The translations under genes and the position numbers were made by a program. Positions 8,237 to 18,063 of a stretch of DNA of 64,000 nucleotides are shown piece by piece (position 1 is the first letter of the stretch; every line of letters starts with the position of its first letter). Source of the stretch: Jiella pelagia (GTDB taxonomy: Bacteria > Pseudomonadota > Alphaproteobacteria > Rhizobiales > Rhizobiaceae); contig NZ_CP114029.1 of assembly GCF_026898155.1 (NCBI RefSeq), forward strand, positions 69,501 through 133,500, in the 5' to 3' direction. The notes below the pieces were generated by a model. It ran no database searches and was not told the DNA's origin. It worked only from the letters and a program-made list of their open reading frames with translations.

Positions 8237-9267
8237 GCCAAAATGCTTTCCTTTTCGGCCTTTGATACCGGCTCAGGAACATATGCCCCTTCACCAGCTA
8301 ATTCTATTTCAGTGGTTGTACCATCCGCCAGTGTGCGGCTAAACGTCAACCCAGAAATGAGTCTGGCTCCCTTAATACCGAATAGCGGTATATCACAGGC
8401 CACAATCTCATTTATTTTCCAGAGCGCCCCGCTGCTGCTTTTTGTCCACCCCGCCACCGTGACAACCAAACGGTTTGATCTGGCGGACCTTACTGACCGC
8501 TCCCAGTTAGCCCTACGTTGGGCCGACGCTTTGTCCGTGCTCATGTCCGCCATGACGATCAAAGGGCGGTAGCGGCTCACCGTTCCGTCTTTGGATATAG
8601 CGAACACCCCCGAGACATCCTTGCCAAATGCCTCGTCGTTGCCGGGCGCCTGTCCTCGCACCTGATAGGTGCCAAATTTTTCGCTGGCGTCTGCTTCGAG
8701 AAATGCGCTCTTAATATTCTCGCCCATTTTGAGCGCGGCGTCTGCGCGTTTGCCGCTTGGAGCCGTGAACACCAATGCCCCAGTTCCGTCAGTTGTCGTC
8801 AGCAGTCCACGCATCCGCGCCCCGCGTTCGATGACGGCAAAAGCCGTATCTCCCGGCTGCGTGCTAAATTTGAGGAAGGCCGGGCCAATGTCGGCCTCAG
8901 CACGCACAGCGATGCCGAAGGGCTTTGCTACAGACTGCGCAATCTGGAGAAGTGACTGCTTTGCGTAGCCACCGGTCCCACCGAGTACCGCACAATCCAC
9001 CAGGTCTGCCGTCCGGTCCCGCCCCTCCACCTTAAATGTGTGGCTTGACTCATCCAAACCCATAGAAACACGGTCCACGTAGCCCGTTATAAGCTTTTCC
9101 GGCCCACACACGACCTCGACCGCATCACCCGGTTTGATTGGCCATGGGTCAACATCTGACACTTCAACAGAAAAGGCTCCTGCAACCTGCTCTATGCTGC
9201 GGGTAACCCGAACGCTCTCCCACCCGGAATAGATCGCGCCATTGATGAATAGCCGAAGGTCAGCCAT
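8233..9267 (-). CDS. Mu gp44-like (gpP) baseplate hub protein
   Basis: 344 residues. The N-terminal pattern (LFINGAIYSGWESVRVTRSIEQ) and GYVDRVSMGLDESSHTFKVEGR are those of the Mu gp44 / gpP late-control fold, which builds the trimeric hub. Its start overlaps the 3' end of the DNA-circulation gene and its stop overlaps the spike gene, so the baseplate genes are tightly coupled. Confidence 0.9.
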   Translation of the reverse strand: MADLRLFINGAIYSGWESVRVTRSIEQVAGAFSVEVSDVDPWPIKPGDAVEVVCGPEKLITGYVDRVSMGLDESSHTFKVEGRDRTADLVDCAVLGGTGGYAKQSLLQIAQSVAKPFGIAVRAEADIGPAFLKFSTQPGDTAFAVIERGARMRGLLTTTDGTGALVFTAPSGKRADAALKMGENIKSAFLEADASEKFGTYQVRGQAPGNDEAFGKDVSGVFAISKDGTVSRYRPLIVMADMSTDKASAQRRANWERSVRSARSNRLVVTVAGWTKSSSGALWKINEIVACDIPLFGIKGARLISGLTFSRTLADGTTTEIELAGEGAYVPEPVSKAEKESILA

Positions 9268-10444
9268 CGGTCAGAACTTCCAAAGCCCTATCGCTTGGTA
9301 GAAAAGCCGGATTACGTACTGCATTGCGTGATACTATTTCCTCTATTCGGGACAAATCGTCGTAAAGTCGATAAGCCAAGACAACAGCCGGGATCGACTC
9401 AGCAAGCTGTACAGACCGCAATCTGGGGAGATTTCGATCAGCGGTCGGAACAGCTTCCACCACCACCGTACGAAGGTCCATCAGTGCACCAAAGACATTA
9501 TCGCCCGCACTCTCGGAGAGAACGTCTACCTGATCGCTAAAGGCCTCACGCGCCTCTATAGCGTCGTTGTAGGTCGCGTATTCTATCGCCTGCATGGCCA
9601 CGGCTTTTTCGGACAACGCTGTGTACCTGATTAGGTCAACCGTGGCCTTGCCGTTTTCCCGCGCCTGCGCACGCGTCGCCGTCCCTGCGACTGCACTATC
9701 CGGAGACAGGGCAATGATCGCATCCAACACCGACAAAACCTTCACGCCACCACCAAACGTTGTGCGGAGCTTTTCAATTACGCTCACGACCGTTTCAGCG
9801 AGCAGCGCGGGATCTGCGGACAGCTTGCCAATGGCCTGCACAAAGACCGCCACATCACGCGCTAAAGAAGCCATGTCTTCTGATGCAGCACCTGGGATGG
9901 ACAGGCCTGCCAGTATGTCCGCCAGCTTCTCCATCTCGTTAGCAGCAGCATCACGCACGAATTGCGGGACACCACCGACAACCATGCGCCCAACAAAATC
10001 GTCCACAGCCGCTGCCTTTATAATCCTAGATGCCGCCGCAACCTTTACGCCGTAGTCGGTCAGCGCGCTCGGGTATCGCTGTTGACCCGATTCCACAAAG
10101 GTCAGAGAGAATTCACACATGCCTCCATTGTCTCGCCCTTCGGTAAAGCGAGATGATGTGCAGGATACCGTCAGCGCTCCACGGTATGGGTGTATCAACT
10201 CCCCTGGCCCTGACTTTTCACAGGCTTCAATCAGCGCATCCCGTGCGGCAAAGTAGTCTGTGCCGACCACATAGCCGCTCAGCGTAAACTCCCGCGCTTT
10301 CCGGCCTACGTCTTCGACAAATGGGGTATCTCTCAGGGCGTATTCATGAACCGCAGCCCTGCGTCCCGTGTCCAGACTGGCATCGGCTACGAAGAAGGGG
10401 ACGCCACGGAAGCTGGCTTGTCGGTAGTTATCTCTCCACGTCAT
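9260..10444 (-). CDS. Mu gp43-like DNA circulation protein (gpN)
   Basis: 394 residues. The N-terminal domain (about 1-100: TWRDNYRQASFRGVPFFV, then GRKAREFTLSGYVVG) matches the DNA circularisation N-terminal family. The remainder is alpha-helical and Ala-rich. In Mu this protein is a tail hub component between tape measure and gp44. The ATG overlaps the tape-measure stop. Confidence 0.88.
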   Translation of the reverse strand: MTWRDNYRQASFRGVPFFVADASLDTGRRAAVHEYALRDTPFVEDVGRKAREFTLSGYVVGTDYFAARDALIEACEKSGPGELIHPYRGALTVSCTSSRFTEGRDNGGMCEFSLTFVESGQQRYPSALTDYGVKVAAASRIIKAAAVDDFVGRMVVGGVPQFVRDAAANEMEKLADILAGLSIPGAASEDMASLARDVAVFVQAIGKLSADPALLAETVVSVIEKLRTTFGGGVKVLSVLDAIIALSPDSAVAGTATRAQARENGKATVDLIRYTALSEKAVAMQAIEYATYNDAIEAREAFSDQVDVLSESAGDNVFGALMDLRTVVVEAVPTADRNLPRLRSVQLAESIPAVVLAYRLYDDLSRIEEIVSRNAVRNPAFLPSDRALEVLTDG

Positions 10445-11898
10445 CAGGGTGCCACCATCATCCGGCCAACGTCCATCGAGAGCGGCACACCATTGTTTCT
10501 GCCCGGTTTGACGGATACGCCTTGGGGCACATTCTTGAAATCAACCGTCACGGCTGCGTTGTTTGTATGAATAAGGTTCTGGGCGCTGTTCGTATAACTT
10601 CCGATGTTTGCCGGAGCTCCAAACTTTGACGCTTGGTTTTTCGAAAACATCTCTCCCTTAGCTTCGGCAGTCAGCTTGTTCTTTGTTCCGCTGAACCAAT
10701 CCCACGCCTTTTTCAAAAGGTAGATCGCCGAAACCAGTCCGGCTATTCCCGCAAGCATGAGGCCAAACGGCGTTGCCCCCATAGCAATGCCGAGAGACGT
10801 TATAGCCAGAGTTAGGCTGGCGATTCCGGCGATGAGTGGCCCTGCAAGAATCGCCGCAACCGCATATATAACGGGCTTCCAACTGCCAAATACGTCATGA
10901 ACCCACTGGAGAGATTTTCCGAATGCCTTGAGAAATGACCAAACCTGCGTCCCGACGCTCCACATCGTTTGCAACGCTTGAACAATTCGAACGCCTATTT
11001 TTTCGGCTAGTTCTTTAAGCGCCCCATTTTTCTCCATCTCACCGAGCTTGGCCAGAAAATGGCTCAGCTTCCCGGTTAGCCATTCAAAGACACCGCTACT
11101 CATAATCATCAGCTTAAAGCGGGTCCAATAATCCATGAGATTGCTCATCATGCCGGACCAAGTGCGGCTCTGCCGTTCCATGGCCCCGGCATATTTCTCA
11201 TTCCAAATCGCCCGCAAGGTCTCTCTGATCTGCTCCCGGCTATTAGCCTTGGCGCGCTTCGTGACCGTTTTGCCGTTATTCGTATATTCATACACAAAGT
11301 CGCTGCCCATCTTACGCGCTTTGATGCCAAACTCTTTCAGGCGCTCGTTCTCGCCGGTCACGGCATCTGCAATCGCCTCAACAGCCTGCACAATAGGCTT
11401 GCCCATAGCCGCAGACGTATCGCCCAACGTACTCAACAGGCCGTCAGTCGGGTCTAGGCCGTAGGCTCGCAGCTTCACAAAGCTGTCTGTCACTTCGCCA
11501 ATTTCATAGGGTGTTTTGGCTGCGAACTTGCTCACCCAATCCAGCGATGCCTGCGCTTTGCTCGCACTGCCTTCAACCGTCTCCAAGATAGCGCCGTAGC
11601 GCTCAAACTCCGAGGCCGTGTCCACAAGCTGGGTTTTGAAGAGGTAGGCGACACCTCCAAATGCCGCTCCAAGCATGGCCGTCTGACGCAGAACACCGCC
11701 CATGGCGTCTTTTACATGCCCCGCCTCGCTCGCAATGCGCGACAACCCGGATTCCCGTTGCAACGCTCCAAAACCGGCTTGCAGGCGGCGTACGGGCTTG
11801 AACGTGTCAGTGATGGCATTATTCATGCGCCGCATCGGGGCGGTGAGTTTATCAACCGCCTGAACGACTACACTAAGCGGGTACTGTTTACCTGCCAT
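10444..11898 (-). CDS. Tail tape measure protein
   Basis: 484 residues, short for a tape measure. The N-terminus (LSVVVQAVDKLTAPMRRMNNAI) is the typical phage tape-measure start. A second conserved region (DTASEFERYGAILETVEGS) and two hydrophobic Gly/Ala-rich segments near 340-400 follow. It sets tail length and helps DNA ejection. The short length predicts a short tail. Its ATG lies inside the end of the -1 frameshift extension of the chaperone gene. Confidence 0.88.
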   Translation of the reverse strand: MAGKQYPLSVVVQAVDKLTAPMRRMNNAITDTFKPVRRLQAGFGALQRESGLSRIASEAGHVKDAMGGVLRQTAMLGAAFGGVAYLFKTQLVDTASEFERYGAILETVEGSASKAQASLDWVSKFAAKTPYEIGEVTDSFVKLRAYGLDPTDGLLSTLGDTSAAMGKPIVQAVEAIADAVTGENERLKEFGIKARKMGSDFVYEYTNNGKTVTKRAKANSREQIRETLRAIWNEKYAGAMERQSRTWSGMMSNLMDYWTRFKLMIMSSGVFEWLTGKLSHFLAKLGEMEKNGALKELAEKIGVRIVQALQTMWSVGTQVWSFLKAFGKSLQWVHDVFGSWKPVIYAVAAILAGPLIAGIASLTLAITSLGIAMGATPFGLMLAGIAGLVSAIYLLKKAWDWFSGTKNKLTAEAKGEMFSKNQASKFGAPANIGSYTNSAQNLIHTNNAAVTVDFKNVPQGVSVKPGRNNGVPLSMDVGRMMVAP

Positions 11899-12040
11899 CT
11901 CTGCTTATTTCTTTAATCCTTTCTATCCAGAATATGAGGTCGTCTGCATCAAGCGCCATAATCTCGCTGGGAGACCAATGGAATGTATAAGCCAGATGCC
12001 CGGCTATTTCTCGCCAGTCGGAAGGATAGGCTCTAAAAAA
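11888..12040 (-). CDS. -1 frameshift extension of the tail assembly chaperone
   Basis: In the -1 frame relative to the chaperone gene an open stretch runs from the slippery heptamer TTTTTTA (12034-12040 on +) to a TAA at 11888, inside the start of the tape-measure gene. It has no start codon of its own. It reads AYPSDWREIAGHL, then TFHWSPSEIMALDADDL, the HWSP-x-EI-x-AL-x-x-D-L pattern of phage E'/T-type extensions made by programmed frameshifting. The heptamer is placed X-XXY-YYZ in the zero frame (GCT TTT TTA). I infer a gp41-like long product made at low frequency. Confidence 0.8.
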   Translation of the reverse strand, partial: FFRAYPSDWREIAGHLAYTFHWSPSEIMALDADDLIFWIERIKEISRDGR

Positions 12041-12249
12041 GCGCTCACCGCTTCCATAACCTTGATGCCGTCCGCAACGCTCAACCTGTTCATAAACACG
12101 GGCGGCCGTCCGCAGAGGGCACCGGCCACGTCCATCAAGTCGGAAAATACCGGCTGCATTGGCATTTTGCGCAGGTCTCCCATGACAGGTGTCAATGCCG
12201 CGTGAATTTTCCCCAGAAGCGCCGAAGTAAAATTCCCCAGATTGGCCGC

Positions 12250-13119
<870 letters not shown>

Positions 13120-13123
<4 letters not shown>

Positions 13124-14406
13124 GAGCGGACCTCCGCGATCGCTCGACCGACGGCCTCGTAAAAGGCGAGCGGCCGCTGCGCTACCGTGTCGCCGGCGCC
13201 GTGAATGACAATGCCGTCGCTGGAGCCTTGGCGCCGTGGTCGCGACTGGGGCCGGCGATGGCCGGGCTCGACGCGGCGCTGGTGGCGCCCCTCGAGGGCC
13301 GGATGGGCGGCGATCAGCGTGCCGTCTTCGAAGATGCGGACCTCGTCGGCCAGCGTATGGACTTCGACGGTCCTTCGTCGCGTAGCATCGGGCACGCTGT
13401 AGAAATTACCACCGACGCTGACCATGCCTTCCCGGCTGATGCGCCTCTCCAGCTTCAGGACCGAGCGGAACGGGGCCAGCGGCAACGGCCGCAGATGCGC
13501 CCGCTCTTCGGCGAAGGCCTCGTTGACGACGCGCCGGGTGGTGGCGTGAACTCTTGGATTGGCGACCGTCTCCAGCCAATGGCGGAGCTGCGCGTTCAGA
13601 TCGTCGAGATTGCGGAAGGAGCGGGCCAAGAAGAAGTCTTCTCGGATATAGCGGAAGGGCCGCTCGACCTTCCCCTTGGTCTTGGCCCGATAGGGTCTGC
13701 AGGCTTTGGGATGAAAGCCGTAGTGGCGGGCGAGATCGACCAATGCTCGATTGTAGACGATGCCGCCGGTCTCGGCCTCGCCGATCACCGCGGTCTTCAT
13801 CCTGTCGTAGAGAACCTCGCGAGGCGCACCGCCCAGCGCCTCGAAGGCGGCCGTGTGGCAGCGCAGGACCGTTGGCAAATCCTGGTGGACGACGAAGCGC
13901 GCCCAGATCAGCCGGCTGTAGCCGAGCACCAGCGAGAACAGCCAGACGATCCGCGGTGTCGTCGGCTCGTCGGTGAAGACGACGTGGAATTGCGCGAAGT
14001 CGACCTGGGCCTGCTCGCCCGGTGGCGTCTCGAAACGGACCTCGAAGCCGCGCTCCGGTGTCGGGCGGACATCCCGCAGAAAGTCGGTCACGGCGGTATA
14101 GCCGCCGGTGTAGCCGATCGCCTTGATCTCTCGGAAAAGCCGACGCCCGGTGAGACCAGGATAGGCTGCGACCCGTTCACGCAGATAGGCCGTGAAGGGA
14201 TCGATCACCGCCTGGCGCGGCTTGCGTGGGCCGTAGGCCGGCGCCTCCAGTCCCCGTTCGATATATTTGCGCACCGTCTTGCGATCGGTGCCGGTCTGCC
14301 TGGCAATCTCCGATATCGACAGGCCCTGCCGATGCAAATCCAGGATCATCATCATCTCCCCGAGCTTGATCACCGAAATCCCTCTCTCGACCATCGAGAG
14401 AAGCAT
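13120..14406 (-). CDS. istA: IstA transposase of IS21
   Basis: 428 residues. An N-terminal HTH (LSISEIARQTGTDRKTVRKY, about 30-50) is followed by an rve-type DDE core: Asp in AQVDFAQF, Asp in LYDRMKTAV and Glu in KGKVERPF. The stop overlaps the istB start, the usual coupling. The C-terminal part is Arg-rich. Complete by length and motifs. Confidence 0.92.
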
Positions 14407-14603
14407 CGGCGATCACGCGCCGCCGGTCTTCCGGGGCGCGCCCCGGAAGACCGGCGACAGCGCTAAACTGGGGAAGATTCAAACGGCACTTCTGGGGAGT
14501 TTTGCTTCGGCAGCGACAACAGGAGGCCGCATTTCCAGCACATCAACGGATTCCGAGCCGAACTCCACAGGATCGGCCAGCTTGATTGATACAGGTTTAG
14601 CCA

Positions 14604-14969
14604 TTATTTGACCTCATCCGCGCTAAGGCCTTCCATGCGGAACGCAACGTTGCCCTCTTCGGTGTTTCCGGTTCCCTCGCCCGCGAACCAGGCATTGCGC
14701 AGAACGATCACCTTACCGTTGGCAAGCTCAAGCGTCACTGTGGCGTTTCGAGTTTTAAGAAGCGCTGTCACGTCAAGCTCCTGGCTGTCCGTGATTTCAC
14801 CTTCGATGAACGCCGCCTGAGGTACGTCCTTATATCCATGCACGGCATCGGCACCTAGAATGGATTCGGCCATCGGTACACCGAGGTTATAAGTGAAATT
14901 GCCTTTGGCTTTAAGAAGCTGGCTATCCACCTTTAGGAAGATAATTCCGCCGACTCTGTTTTGTGCCAT
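14604..14969 (-). CDS. Phage tail tube protein (Mu gpM type)
   Basis: 121 residues. It has the family pattern GGIIFLKVDSQLLKAKGNFTYNLG near the N-terminus and KVIVLRNAWFAGEG near the C-terminus (tail tube family of Mu and P2-like phages). It forms the inner tube surrounded by the sheath encoded just upstream. The stop overlaps the start of the chaperone gene (TAATG). Confidence 0.88.
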   Translation of the reverse strand: MAQNRVGGIIFLKVDSQLLKAKGNFTYNLGVPMAESILGADAVHGYKDVPQAAFIEGEITDSQELDVTALLKTRNATVTLELANGKVIVLRNAWFAGEGTGNTEEGNVAFRMEGLSADEVK

Positions 14970-14987
14970 GTCATATGTCTTTCGTTA

Positions 14988-16451
14988 TTACAGAATAAAC
15001 TTAATCTGACCGGCCAGCACTTGCAGGCTGTTCACCAAGTCAGGCGTCATCAAAATATCCAGCCGGGTGCGGTCGGAACCGTTACGCTCTACAACGAGAC
15101 CCGCCTTGAAAACGTCCGCGTTTTCCACAAGACCCGCCTCTTCCCATTCACGCGCGAGTGCGATCAATTCCGCCTTCACAACATTCGGGGTCACGATCGC
15201 CTGGCCTGGGCCAACGCGAATGCCATCATCCGCCAGTTTATGGCGGGGGTACTTGGTCAGCAGGCGATTGCGCGCGCTGTAGCGCAGGTAGCCCAACGTC
15301 AGCACGGTGGTCACATCGAGATAGCTGTCGTCTTCACCGCCAGACCCATTGGTCTGGTAAGTGGTGATAAGGCGCTCAATCCGCACAGTGCCGTCCGCGT
15401 CTACGGTGTGGGTACTTACTCCGTCGAACAGCATCTGGTTGCGTTCAGTCATCGTGAACCGAGCCGCGCTTGTGGCAGCCTTAGCCCACTTAAACGGCAA
15501 GGTCTTGAATGGCCGCGCCGGATCGATGTTGCCGTAGTACGCGGCAATTGCAGCCGTTTCCGCCGCCCATTCATAGGCTGGCGTCGGGCTGGTGCTGGCA
15601 CCCATCACGCTAATGAACTGGCTGTTCAAGCCGCTGCCCAGCGTGAGCGCCGCAGACTGATTGCCGACAACCGCAGCGAACGCAATTCCTTCCATCTGCA
15701 CGAGAGGGCCGTTACGACGCTCCATCTCCGCCTTGACGCTCGCTACGCTGGTGCTGTCCGTGTAGGGCACGACAACCACGTTGTACTGTTCATTTGAAAC
15801 GCTGGTTGCCCAGACGGTTTCGAGGTCAGGACTTCCTGTGCCGCCGCTCATGGCCGTCAGGTTCACCGTCAGTCCGGCTGGGGTCGTTTCGCCCGCGTAG
15901 TTCAGGCGGATGTCGATACCGTTTCCAACCAGGCCCTTGTTTTTGGCAGTCAGGGTCACGGTGCTGGTGTTCGCCGCAGCGGATACAGGCAAGCTGGTGG
16001 CGGCATTGACCGCAGCAGCAAATGCCGTGGCGAGGGTCGTTCCGGTGCTTGTGGTCGATACCCCAACCTGCACCCGGCGTCCGCCGACATAGACAGAAAC
16101 AGTGCCGGACTCGCTGGGGGTTCCTGTGAAGGCAACAGCGCCGGTCGCCGCCTCGTGACTGCCGTTGTCATCGAGCGCCACGAAGTCAGTTTCAGTGAAA
16201 CTGTTTGAAGCGAAATATGCCTGCGCCATGCCGTGCAGCATGCTGCCAGCCCCGAAAAGCTGTTTGGCTTGGTCAGCCCCGGTCACGCGCAGAGGCGTCA
16301 GAGCGTCGGCGGTTCCGCCTGATGTCTTTTGCCCGACAACCAATGTTTTATAAGGCTGCACGCCGCTTCCGCTAGAAGCGCCTGCGTTGTTAAATTCAAT
16401 GGCGACCAGAGGGACGCGCAAGTTAGAAGGAATGTCGTTAAAACCGACCAT
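14988..16451 (-). CDS. Contractile tail sheath protein (Mu gpL type)
   Basis: 487 residues. The start (FNDIPSNLRVPLVAIEFNNAGA) and the C-terminal DDGIRVGPGQAIVTPNVVKAEL and LVENADVFKAGLVVERN match Mu-like tail sheath proteins. Its presence establishes a contractile (myovirus-type) tail. Its ATG overlaps the stop of the DUF2635 gene. Confidence 0.92.
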   Translation of the reverse strand: MVGFNDIPSNLRVPLVAIEFNNAGASSGSGVQPYKTLVVGQKTSGGTADALTPLRVTGADQAKQLFGAGSMLHGMAQAYFASNSFTETDFVALDDNGSHEAATGAVAFTGTPSESGTVSVYVGGRRVQVGVSTTSTGTTLATAFAAAVNAATSLPVSAAANTSTVTLTAKNKGLVGNGIDIRLNYAGETTPAGLTVNLTAMSGGTGSPDLETVWATSVSNEQYNVVVVPYTDSTSVASVKAEMERRNGPLVQMEGIAFAAVVGNQSAALTLGSGLNSQFISVMGASTSPTPAYEWAAETAAIAAYYGNIDPARPFKTLPFKWAKAATSAARFTMTERNQMLFDGVSTHTVDADGTVRIERLITTYQTNGSGGEDDSYLDVTTVLTLGYLRYSARNRLLTKYPRHKLADDGIRVGPGQAIVTPNVVKAELIALAREWEEAGLVENADVFKAGLVVERNGSDRTRLDILMTPDLVNSLQVLAGQIKFIL

Positions 16452-16645
16452 TAGTTATCCCCTTTTTTAGATTGGGTTTTTTTCCCGGCCAGTTTTACAG
16501 AGCCATCCTCAAGACGGCGGAGCCAAAAAATATTGCGGGGAACCGTAGCCCCTTCGCTGGAAATAAGCTCATTCGTTTCCGGATTCCGCACGCGGGCGCC
16601 ATCAACAGGGACTACTTCAATAATTTTCATTCGTATTTCATTCAT
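16451..16645 (-). CDS. DUF2635 family small tail protein (Mu gp38 position)
   Basis: 64 residues. The pattern G-A-R-V-R-N-P, then EGATVPRNIFWLRRLEDGSV, is the DUF2635 signature. In Mu-like tails this tiny gene always precedes the sheath gene, as here. Its molecular role is not known. It overlaps both neighbours by a few bases. Confidence 0.8.
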   Translation of the reverse strand: MNEIRMKIIEVVPVDGARVRNPETNELISSEGATVPRNIFWLRRLEDGSVKLAGKKTQSKKGDN

Positions 16646-17172
16646 TGCGGCATAATAACTTCGTCTTCTGCCTCATTACTTCCATCACTGGGGCTAATAT
16701 CATATCTTAAATGCGCTTTGTCAAAGTTATCTAATGCTCCGCTTAAATCTTGCGGCGCTTCTTTATAGTAAATGCAGTCAAAAGTCAGGCGGCACGAGCC
16801 TATAGGCGTATCACCCTCGCTTGTGATGTCCATTTCCACCTGTGAAAGACGGATATCTGAACACGCCCCGCCTAGGGTATCGTCGGAAAAGACCACGCGT
16901 TCTACATCCTCGGCGATGTCGTCTAACGCATCATCGAGTTCACGGAGGCCGTTTGCGATAATCTCAATCGCTATAGATACTGTCCGTTTATATTCCAGAG
17001 GCGCGGCATTATATTCTTCAACCGCTTCACTGCGGCTATAGACGACAATACATGGCAAATCCGATGGAGAAAGGGCTTGGGCACGACTTGTGAAAACCTT
17101 AAAACCAGCCTGCGTTTTTCCTTCCAGTGCGGACTTAAACGCCTTCCTAATGTCCTTTCGTTCCAAGCTCAC
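16642..17172 (-). CDS. Mu gp37-like tail terminator candidate
   Basis: 176 residues. The N-terminal helix (RKDIRKAFKSALEGKT), a LPCIVVYSRSE strand and a repeated beta pattern (SIAIEIIANG, then SCRLTFDCIYY) fit the tail-terminator fold. Position between head-completion genes and the DUF2635-sheath pair is the same as Mu gp37. Assignment rests mainly on synteny. Confidence 0.55.
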   Translation of the reverse strand: MSLERKDIRKAFKSALEGKTQAGFKVFTSRAQALSPSDLPCIVVYSRSEAVEEYNAAPLEYKRTVSIAIEIIANGLRELDDALDDIAEDVERVVFSDDTLGGACSDIRLSQVEMDITSEGDTPIGSCRLTFDCIYYKEAPQDLSGALDNFDKAHLRYDISPSDGSNEAEDEVIMPQ

Positions 17173-17199
17173 ACATCATGCAATCTATTCTGTTTGCTC

Positions 17200-17352
17200 T
17201 TAACACTTGGAGTAAATTCGAATTCGGCGTAAACCAGCATTAAAACCGTTCAAACCAACCGACCATACCGCTTGCGTGGAAAGTGTCTTCCCTTGCCGAA
17301 TAATCGTTTCCGCGTATCCGTCCTTAACGCCTTTAAAATTCATTCCACTCAT
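17200..17352 (-). CDS. Small phage protein of unknown function
   Basis: 50 residues, basic (MSGMNFKGVKDGYAETIIRQ at the start, RRIRIYSKC at the end). Its ATG shares one base with the TAA of the head-tail joining gene upstream (TAATG), strong evidence of coupled translation despite its length. It may be a truncated or minimal head-completion protein. No family recognised. Confidence 0.5.
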   Translation of the reverse strand: MSGMNFKGVKDGYAETIIRQGKTLSTQAVWSVGLNGFNAGLRRIRIYSKC

Positions 17353-17669
17353 TAGGCACAATCCCTATGCAATATTAGTCTTGCGCCCCCTTCACCATCC
17401 TCTTGCGTATCAACGACCACATAGGACTTCCCGCGAATTTCCATTTTATCGCCACTCGCAGGGGCTTTATCAAAATCTGTAAGGCGAACACCAAGGTTGG
17501 GCTGATTGCTTCCCACAATCGCGCCTGTATCAGGATCTACCTGCTGAAATACCGTGTTAAATACGCCCCTCACGGTAAAAGAGGCCCCCTCTAAGGGATA
17601 GTAGGTCACGCCCTCCCCAAAAACGGAGAGGGCAGAACCTAGAAGGCGGTCAACAGACCCGCTCCACAT
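17352..17669 (-). CDS. Head-tail joining protein candidate (FII-like)
   Basis: 105 residues. The pattern GVRLTDFDKAPASGDKMEIRG, then YVVVDTQEDGEG, with a C-terminal LILHRD resembles lambda FII-type head-tail attachment proteins. It lies directly downstream of the capsid cement gene, as expected. It would help close the filled head and bind the tail. Confidence 0.6.
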   Translation of the reverse strand: MWSGSVDRLLGSALSVFGEGVTYYPLEGASFTVRGVFNTVFQQVDPDTGAIVGSNQPNLGVRLTDFDKAPASGDKMEIRGKSYVVVDTQEDGEGGARLILHRDCA

Positions 17670-17670
17670 C

Positions 17671-18012
17671 TTACGCGATGAAGGCGCCGTTCAGACGCAC
17701 AACGCCAGTGTCGCTGGGGTTGGCAGCCGTTTCCACAGCCACGCCTACCAGCTTGTTGCTAGTCGAAACCGTAGTCATGACCTTGTTGGTGTTGTCGAAG
17801 TACACGAGAGCGCCAACCGTCCAAGCCTGGGCAGATGTTTTAGCATGGTCAAACATGCCAACGGTGTCCAACACCACATCCGCACCGGCTTCTTCAGTGG
17901 TCGCCGCAATACCAAACAGGCTGCCGATCAGAACGCCAACACCGGATGTCGTCCCACCAGAGGGGGCGATCACAGTGACGGCGTTACCGGCCTGCTCATA
18001 ATTTTTAGTCAT
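17671..18012 (-). CDS. DUF2190-like capsid decoration protein
   Basis: 113 residues. GNAVTVIAPSGGTTSGVGVLIG, then a two-strand repeat ending in VGVAVETAANPSDTGVVRLNG, is the DUF2190 pattern. Such proteins lie next to capsid genes and act as head decoration or cement proteins. The compact beta-rich composition agrees. Confidence 0.75.
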   Translation of the reverse strand: MTKNYEQAGNAVTVIAPSGGTTSGVGVLIGSLFGIAATTEEAGADVVLDTVGMFDHAKTSAQAWTVGALVYFDNTNKVMTTVSTSNKLVGVAVETAANPSDTGVVRLNGAFIA

Positions 18013-18063
18013 AATAATACCCTTTTTTTAAATGATGGGGCGGGCCTTACCGCCCCATTCCTT

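Noticed and set aside
13201-14466. 421-codon plus-strand frame
   Set aside because: Antisense shadow of istA, no ribosome site and no recognisable domain.
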